From Pseudomonadota bacterium (GTDB taxonomy: Bacteria > Pseudomonadota > Alphaproteobacteria > Sphingomonadales > SMXR01), in contig JACZYI010000051.1 in assembly GCA_022571175.1 (NCBI GenBank), forward strand, positions 1 through 10,486: a DNA stretch of 10,486 nt, written 5' to 3'. Shown here in pieces: positions 6,731-10,486 of the stretch. Every line of letters starts with the position of its first letter. Positions within the stretch are counted from its first letter, which is position 1. Position numbers and translations under genes: made by a program. A model generated the notes under the pieces. It was not told the DNA's origin and searched no databases. It saw only the letters and a list, made by a program, of their open reading frames with translations.

Positions 6731-7633
6731 GTGATCAATCATTCCAAAACCATGCCATTTTGCACCCTGATGGTGCTTGGTCTTTTTCTGTTTTCAAGCG
6801 CCACCATAAGCCAGAGCCAGCCTGATACTCTTCTGATCGCTTCCTACGATGTACATTGGAAGGGACTGAGAATAATGACAATCGATAGCCGCTCTGAGAT
6901 CAGCGATGACCATTACTCTCAAGCCATAACCATGAGAACGCGGGGGCTCCTGAAACTGTTTGTCGATGGCAGGATTGTGGCTTCATCAGAAGGCCGCCTG
7001 GGTAAAAATGCTACCCTTTTTCCCGAGAAATATGAAAGTGAAGGACAGTGGGATGAAGATTATTATCTCCGGCGTATAAGCTATAACAGCGATGGCACAC
7101 CGAGCGAAATCGTCATAGACATGCCGGAAGACTGGCTCGACCGTGAGCCAGTGCCTGAGGAATTACAACATGCGCTTGATCCGCTATCTTTGATAATCTA
7201 CGCCATTAGCGACCCCTGGAATCTTATTACCAACGCCGCCAATGACACCAGGGACGAAAATCCTTCAGGACAGATGACCAGCTTCGATGGCCTCCAGTCC
7301 ATGGCCTACCAGCTCACATGCGATGCCACGCCCGGCAAGGTTAAAAAGCGGCGCCGGACCATTTATGAAGGTCCGGCTTACCTCTGTATATTTACTGGCC
7401 AGCAGACTGCCGGCTACTTGCGGGATGGAGACGATGATAAAAATAGTGATGAAGATGAAATTGAGATACGAACGATCCAGATTTGGCTGGTTCCAACCTT
7501 AGACAGCGGGCAGTTCATTCCCGTCATTATTGAAATGAAATCCAGTCGGGGTAAAATAAAAATATTCCTGAAAGAATTTAATCAGGAATTATCACTGGAG
7601 TATGATGGTGAAATCGGGCGTCTTTCTCCCTGA
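6731..7633 (+). CDS. DUF3108 domain-containing periplasmic protein
   Basis: This 300-residue protein has a hydrophobic N-terminal signal (TLMVLGLFLFSSATISQSQ, ending near residue 30), so it is probably exported to the periplasm. The rest matches DUF3108. SYDVHWKGLRIMTI (38-51) is the opening strand pair, with RTRGLLKLFVDG (69-80) next. VPEELQHALDPLSLI (141-155) is the conserved central helix. YEGPAYLC (212-219) is followed by a basic/acidic loop and then IWLVP (251-255). Cys197 and Cys219 could form a disulfide. An acidic run (DGDDDKNSDEDEIE, 232-245) sits in the loop before the last strands and may be a lineage-specific insertion. The family has no established function. The start is GTG with GCAGGA ten bases upstream; the next in-frame ATG at 6752 has no ribosome site. 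Confidence 0.85.
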   Translation: MINHSKTMPFCTLMVLGLFLFSSATISQSQPDTLLIASYDVHWKGLRIMTIDSRSEISDDHYSQAITMRTRGLLKLFVDGRIVASSEGRLGKNATLFPEKYESEGQWDEDYYLRRISYNSDGTPSEIVIDMPEDWLDREPVPEELQHALDPLSLIIYAISDPWNLITNAANDTRDENPSGQMTSFDGLQSMAYQLTCDATPGKVKKRRRTIYEGPAYLCIFTGQQTAGYLRDGDDDKNSDEDEIEIRTIQIWLVPTLDSGQFIPVIIEMKSSRGKIKIFLKEFNQELSLEYDGEIGRLSP

Positions 7634-7712
7634 TCATGGATGGTGGAGACATATGGCTGACCTTCCGTTGCCTCAGGCGCACAGGACACAGTGAATAAAG
7701 TGATACCAACCG

Positions 7713-8390
7713 CTAAACGGATGCTGGACCCAGAGCCTCTTCCAGAGTCAATAAACTAAGAGTGCCGTTATAGACGCATCCGGTATCAATAAAAAGTGCA
7801 TTGCCCAGTCGCTCTCTTTCTGGAATTGGAGTGTGACCATGGATTGTGAGATCAATATTCCTGGTTTTTCGCTTTTTGCCCGCCGATATTATGCCTCGCC
7901 CCCAGATCAACTTGTGGCGAGCATTCTTTGAAAACTTGCCTTTTTCAGCTTTTTTCCAGTTCCGAAACCCGTACTCAGCGTGGCAAATGCCCACATGTCG
8001 CCCATCGGCGCATTCTATTGTCATTGTCACCGGCATGGTCTCCGCCAAAGCTCTCAATTCTGCAAGCTTCTCCGGGGGCAAATTTATCGCCCACTCTCCA
8101 CCCATCTGATACCATCTCTGAGGATCGCCCGAATAATCGGCATCAAGCATCAAGTCTTCATGGTTGCCGATGACAGAATGGAACCAGGGTTCGAGCAGAA
8201 GACGCAAGCAGTTTTCTGACTCTGGTCCGCGGTCAATAAGATCCCCCACCGAAAACAGACGATCAACGCTCTTGTCAAATGCATGCTGCCTGAGCTTTTC
8301 CTGGAGCGCATCCCACATTCCGTGGAGATCCCCAATGATAAAATCCCGACCAAGCTGATTGGCTTTAAATGTCTGATGAGTAGACGCCAT
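7713..8390 (-). CDS. PPP-family metallophosphoesterase (serine/threonine phosphatase-like)
   Basis: With the start at 8390 this is a 225-residue calcineurin-like phosphoesterase. The complete PPP signature is present: IGDLHG (19-24, Asp21 and His23), VGDLIDRGP (48-56, Asp50 and Asp53), IGNHE (74-78), His137 in the GICHAEYG stretch, and HGHTP (184-188). Together these form a two-metal active site. Size and the short leader before GDLHG resemble the lambda phosphatase/PrpA/PrpB group, which dephosphorylate serine, threonine or small substrates in the cytoplasm. The substrate here is unknown. A longer frame runs up to 8519 but overlaps the aminopeptidase gene and adds residues foreign to the family, so I reject it. 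No good Shine-Dalgarno precedes 8390. The gene lies 43 bases downstream of the peptidase gene on the same strand. Confidence 0.9.
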   Translation of the reverse strand: MASTHQTFKANQLGRDFIIGDLHGMWDALQEKLRQHAFDKSVDRLFSVGDLIDRGPESENCLRLLLEPWFHSVIGNHEDLMLDADYSGDPQRWYQMGGEWAINLPPEKLAELRALAETMPVTMTIECADGRHVGICHAEYGFRNWKKAEKGKFSKNARHKLIWGRGIISAGKKRKTRNIDLTIHGHTPIPERERLGNALFIDTGCVYNGTLSLLTLEEALGPASV

Positions 8391-8410
8391 GATCAAATTA
8401 TAGTTTTCGT

Positions 8411-8429
8411 CTGCTTGCTCTGCAAGCAG
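8411..8429 (-). terminator. Terminator-like hairpin after the aminopeptidase gene
   Basis: CTGCTTG and CAAGCAG form an exact 7-bp stem around a five-base loop (CTCTG on the plus strand). It begins four bases after the peptidase stop codon. No T-run follows the stem on either strand, so it is not a standard intrinsic terminator. It may attenuate read-through into, or stabilise the message before, the phosphoesterase gene. Confidence 0.35.
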
Positions 8430-8433
8430 CAGA

Positions 8434-10224
8434 TTATCCAATTGGTTCGGTGGCTGCTTTGAGCCAGGCCAGATCCTCGCCTTTGAGCGTGGGCGACAGG
8501 CTTTCACGAACCTGGGCATGATAGGTGTTCAGCCAGCCCCGCTCATCCTCATTCAGCAATTCCGGCAAAATCATGTTCCGGTCAATGGGGGCCATAGTAA
8601 TGGTTTCAAACCCGAGCATGGGCTGTTCGGACTCCATAACCAGCTTTATCACCACCACCAGATTTTCAATGCGAATGCCATAGGCTCCGGGTTTGTAATA
8701 GCCGGGTTCGTTTGAATAAATCATGCCCGGCTCAAGAGCGATGCTATTTGGAACAGAGGCTATTCGTCCAGGACCCTCATGCACTGCCAAATAAGATCCC
8801 ACGCCATGTCCAGTGCCATGATCATAATCGAGGCCAGCCTCCCATAGGGGTCGGCGTGCGAAACTATCGAGCTGGGGGCCTGTGGTTCCCTCGGGAAAGA
8901 CTGCTGTGGCCAAAGCAATATGGCCCTTAAGCACGCGAGTAAAGCGATCTCGGGCTTCGATCGGGGCGCTTCCGATGGCCATTGTGCGCGTGATGTCAGT
9001 GGTTCCGTCCAGATATTGAGCGCCGGAGTCCATCAGAAATACACTGTCCTTTTCGAGCTTACGATTGGTTTCTTCGTTCACCCGGTAATGGATGACCGCA
9101 CCATTGGGGCCCGCGCCGGCAATTGTATCAAAGCTCAAGTCCTGGAATTTGTCGTTTTGCCCCCGAAATTCCCTGAGCTTGGCGACCACATCCAACTCGC
9201 TCAAGCCTCCCTCTGCAGCCCGTTCGTCAATCCAGCGAAGGATTTTGGTTACGGTGGCCCCATCTCTCACATGCGCCCTCTTGGTTCCGCTGATTTCCAC
9301 ATCATTCTTTTTGGCCTTGGGCAGGGCACAAGGGTCAGCGTCTTTAATTATATTCGCGCCCGCATCTTCAAGACTTTGAAAAATGGCCGCAGAAGCAGAT
9401 GCAGGATCCACCAAAACCGATCGACCATTTTCACCCAGTGCTTCAAGGCCGGACAAAAAGACCTCCTTTGAACGCAGCTCTACGCGATTTCCCAAATGCG
9501 CCTTCAAATCGCTTGAAGACTTGGACTCATCCAGGAAAAGAACCGCAGAGCCGTCGGAATTCAGCAGGGCAAAAGCAAGGGATACAGGCGTATGTAACAC
9601 ATCACCGCTCCGGATATTGAACAGCCAGGCGATGGAATCAAGCGCCGTAATGACTGCCGCATCGGCTGCTTTTTTCTTTAACCCCTCGGCCAGTTCAGAC
9701 CTTTTGTCTTCGGACGATTTTCCTGCATATTCCAGCCCGTGAGCAACCACGGCCCGGTTGGGTTCACCCGGCTGGTCGTTCCAGACCGCGTCGATGGGGT
9801 TTGGTGTTACCGGTTTGACGTGAGCCTTTTTGCCTTGAAGAGCGCTCTCTGTTTGTTGCAGGTTTTCGATGGTGTGAAGAAAAGGATCATAACCGATCTT
9901 GTCGCCCTCCCCCACATTGGTGGCAAGCCAGGTAAGCGGAGGCTCTTTGATACTGTGCAGCTTCTCAAAAACTGCGCCATCCACCTGAGCATCCAGTTGA
10001 AGGGTGTAGCGTCCATCAGAAAAAACAGCTGCCTTCTCTTTCAGAATGATCGCGTGCCCGGCAGAGCCAGTGAATCCGGTAAGCCAGGCCAGACGTTTGG
10101 CGTAATCAGCCACATACTCACTTTGATGCTCATCGGTGAGTGGCACGATAAATCCGTCGAGACCCAACTCATCAAGATGGGCCCGGAAGCGGAAGAGTCG
10201 ATCTGCTATTTCGTTGCTCGCCAT
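8434..10224 (-). CDS. Xaa-Pro aminopeptidase (aminopeptidase P, M24B family, three-domain type)
   Basis: This 596-residue protein has the three-domain layout of long aminopeptidase P enzymes. Two creatinase-like N domains span about residues 1-300, with GFTGSAGHAII (50-60) and FSDGRYTLQLDAQ (68-80) in the first. A pita-bread M24 catalytic domain spans about 310-530, followed by a C-terminal M24 extension. All five metal ligands are visible: Asp399 (LMDSGAQY), Asp410 (TTDITRT), His473 (GTGHGVGSYLAVHEGP), Glu506 (NEPGYY) and Glu520 (RIENLVVV). It should release an N-terminal residue preceding proline, in the cytoplasm since no signal peptide is seen. It is much longer than E. coli PepP (about 440 residues) and closer to eukaryotic XPNPEP1 in layout, so I withhold that symbol. 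AGGA lies ten bases before the ATG. Confidence 0.96.
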   Translation of the reverse strand: MASNEIADRLFRFRAHLDELGLDGFIVPLTDEHQSEYVADYAKRLAWLTGFTGSAGHAIILKEKAAVFSDGRYTLQLDAQVDGAVFEKLHSIKEPPLTWLATNVGEGDKIGYDPFLHTIENLQQTESALQGKKAHVKPVTPNPIDAVWNDQPGEPNRAVVAHGLEYAGKSSEDKRSELAEGLKKKAADAAVITALDSIAWLFNIRSGDVLHTPVSLAFALLNSDGSAVLFLDESKSSSDLKAHLGNRVELRSKEVFLSGLEALGENGRSVLVDPASASAAIFQSLEDAGANIIKDADPCALPKAKKNDVEISGTKRAHVRDGATVTKILRWIDERAAEGGLSELDVVAKLREFRGQNDKFQDLSFDTIAGAGPNGAVIHYRVNEETNRKLEKDSVFLMDSGAQYLDGTTDITRTMAIGSAPIEARDRFTRVLKGHIALATAVFPEGTTGPQLDSFARRPLWEAGLDYDHGTGHGVGSYLAVHEGPGRIASVPNSIALEPGMIYSNEPGYYKPGAYGIRIENLVVVIKLVMESEQPMLGFETITMAPIDRNMILPELLNEDERGWLNTYHAQVRESLSPTLKGEDLAWLKAATEPIG

Positions 10225-10265
10225 AAAATTATTTTCCTAAGTCTATGACCTTAAATTTGGCGGCG

Positions 10266-10293
10266 ATGGTAGCGGGTTCAAGAACCTAGTCAA
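10266..10293 (-). promoter_or_regulatory. Candidate sigma-70-type promoter of the aminopeptidase gene
   Basis: On the minus strand TTGACT (10293-10288) is followed after 16 bases by TACCAT (10271-10266). The -35 matches TTGACA at five of six positions; the -10 matches TATAAT at four of six. Transcription would start near 10259, giving a leader of about 35 bases. It is a visual match only. Confidence 0.35.
10275..10286. repeat. Palindrome in the spacer of the candidate promoter
   Basis: GGTTC, two central bases AA, and GAACC form an exact 5-bp inverted repeat lying wholly between the candidate -35 and -10 boxes of the aminopeptidase gene. That is a common operator position. I do not recognise the regulator; the half-site order (GTTC before GAAC with two bases between) does not fit the alphaproteobacterial LexA direct-repeat box. 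Confidence 0.35.
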
Positions 10294-10357
10294 TGATCTT
10301 GCTCAGTTGGGTATTTTAGCTTTAGATGCGAAACAAAATATTCAAGGAGGTGATTCG

Positions 10358-10486
10358 ATGCAAAACTCCTGGAAGTGGGGCGTTGCCCTGATTGTAGGAC
10401 TGTTCGCAATTGGCATATTTTACTCTGACAAGCAAAGTTTGGATACTGAAATGACTTTGACCGCGCCAAAAGCCCCCCTCTCACCC
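10358..10486 (+). CDS. Hypothetical membrane-anchored or secreted protein, N-terminal part
   Basis: The frame starts at ATG 10358 and stays open for 43 codons to the window edge. A near-perfect Shine-Dalgarno, AAGGAGGTGA at 10344-10353, lies just upstream and is the strongest ribosome site in the window, which makes this a real gene start despite the short length seen. The N-terminus reads MQNSWKWGVALIVGLFAIGI, a short polar/basic start and a hydrophobic segment of about 14 residues (9-22), consistent with a signal anchor or signal peptide. It is followed by a polar, Pro/Thr-containing stretch (DKQSLDTEMTLTAPKAP). It could be a periplasmic-facing membrane-anchored protein whose domain lies beyond the window. 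I do not recognise a family. It is divergent from the aminopeptidase gene, with 133 bases between the two starts. Confidence 0.6.
   Translation, partial: MQNSWKWGVALIVGLFAIGIFYSDKQSLDTEMTLTAPKAPLSP

Noticed and set aside
7653..7694. Thirteen-codon open frame (MADLPLPQAHRTQ) with GGAG five bases upstream, after the DUF3108 gene
   Set aside because: Too short and featureless to distinguish from chance; no regulatory context such as a downstream gene on the same strand.
8391..8519. Extension of the phosphoesterase back into the peptidase gene
   Set aside because: The added 43 residues are out-of-frame peptidase sequence and the family normally begins about 20 residues before GDLHG.
8920..9471. 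Long plus-strand open frame (183 codons) opposite the aminopeptidase gene
   Set aside because: It is wholly antisense to a protein with all catalytic motifs, has no Shine-Dalgarno, and its product has no recognisable family features.
9739..10248. Plus-strand open frame (169 codons) opposite the start of the aminopeptidase gene
   Set aside because: Antisense shadow of a well-supported gene; no ribosome site and no domain pattern.

Overview
The window looks like a piece of an alphaproteobacterial chromosome. The base composition is moderate, genes are tightly packed with good Shine-Dalgarno sites, and several proteins are of alphaproteobacterial type: a DUF3108 periplasmic protein, a three-domain aminopeptidase P, and a DUF442 protein beside a Blh-type metallo-beta-lactamase-fold protein. 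I cannot place it below class. I see no tRNA, rRNA, CRISPR array, insertion sequence or phage gene. All genes look intact apart from the two cut by the window edges.

Left block, plus strand (1-2267): the end of lutA, then complete lutB and lutC. Each start overlaps or abuts the previous stop, so this is one translationally coupled operon. LutABC is the iron-sulfur/LUD-domain complex that oxidises L-lactate to pyruvate.

Middle block, minus strand (2258-6565), read right to left: a MATE-family efflux pump, a MipA/OmpV-family outer-membrane barrel protein, an AlkA-type DNA glycosylase, an ETHE1/Blh-type persulfide dioxygenase candidate, and a small DUF442 phosphatase/rhodanese-like protein. Gaps are 56 bases or less, so they may share transcripts. 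The last gene runs tail to tail into lutC with a 10-base overlap. The last two proteins are separate genes here, whereas in the Blh proteins of rhizobia and Xylella the two domains are fused. That suggests a sulfide/persulfide detoxification pair.

Right block: a divergent region (6566-6730) with a perfect 7-bp inverted repeat leads into a plus-strand DUF3108 gene (6731-7633). A minus-strand pair follows, read right to left: a large M24B aminopeptidase P, then a PPP-type metallophosphoesterase, separated by a 43-base gap holding a 7-bp-stem hairpin. Upstream of the peptidase is a candidate promoter with a palindrome in its spacer. On the plus strand at the right edge starts a short membrane-anchored or secreted protein (10358 onward) behind a near-perfect Shine-Dalgarno.

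Most of the window is ordinary housekeeping and stress metabolism. I did not find a convincing undescribed system. The points most worth checking are the split Blh pair, the two palindromic candidate operators and the edge gene.
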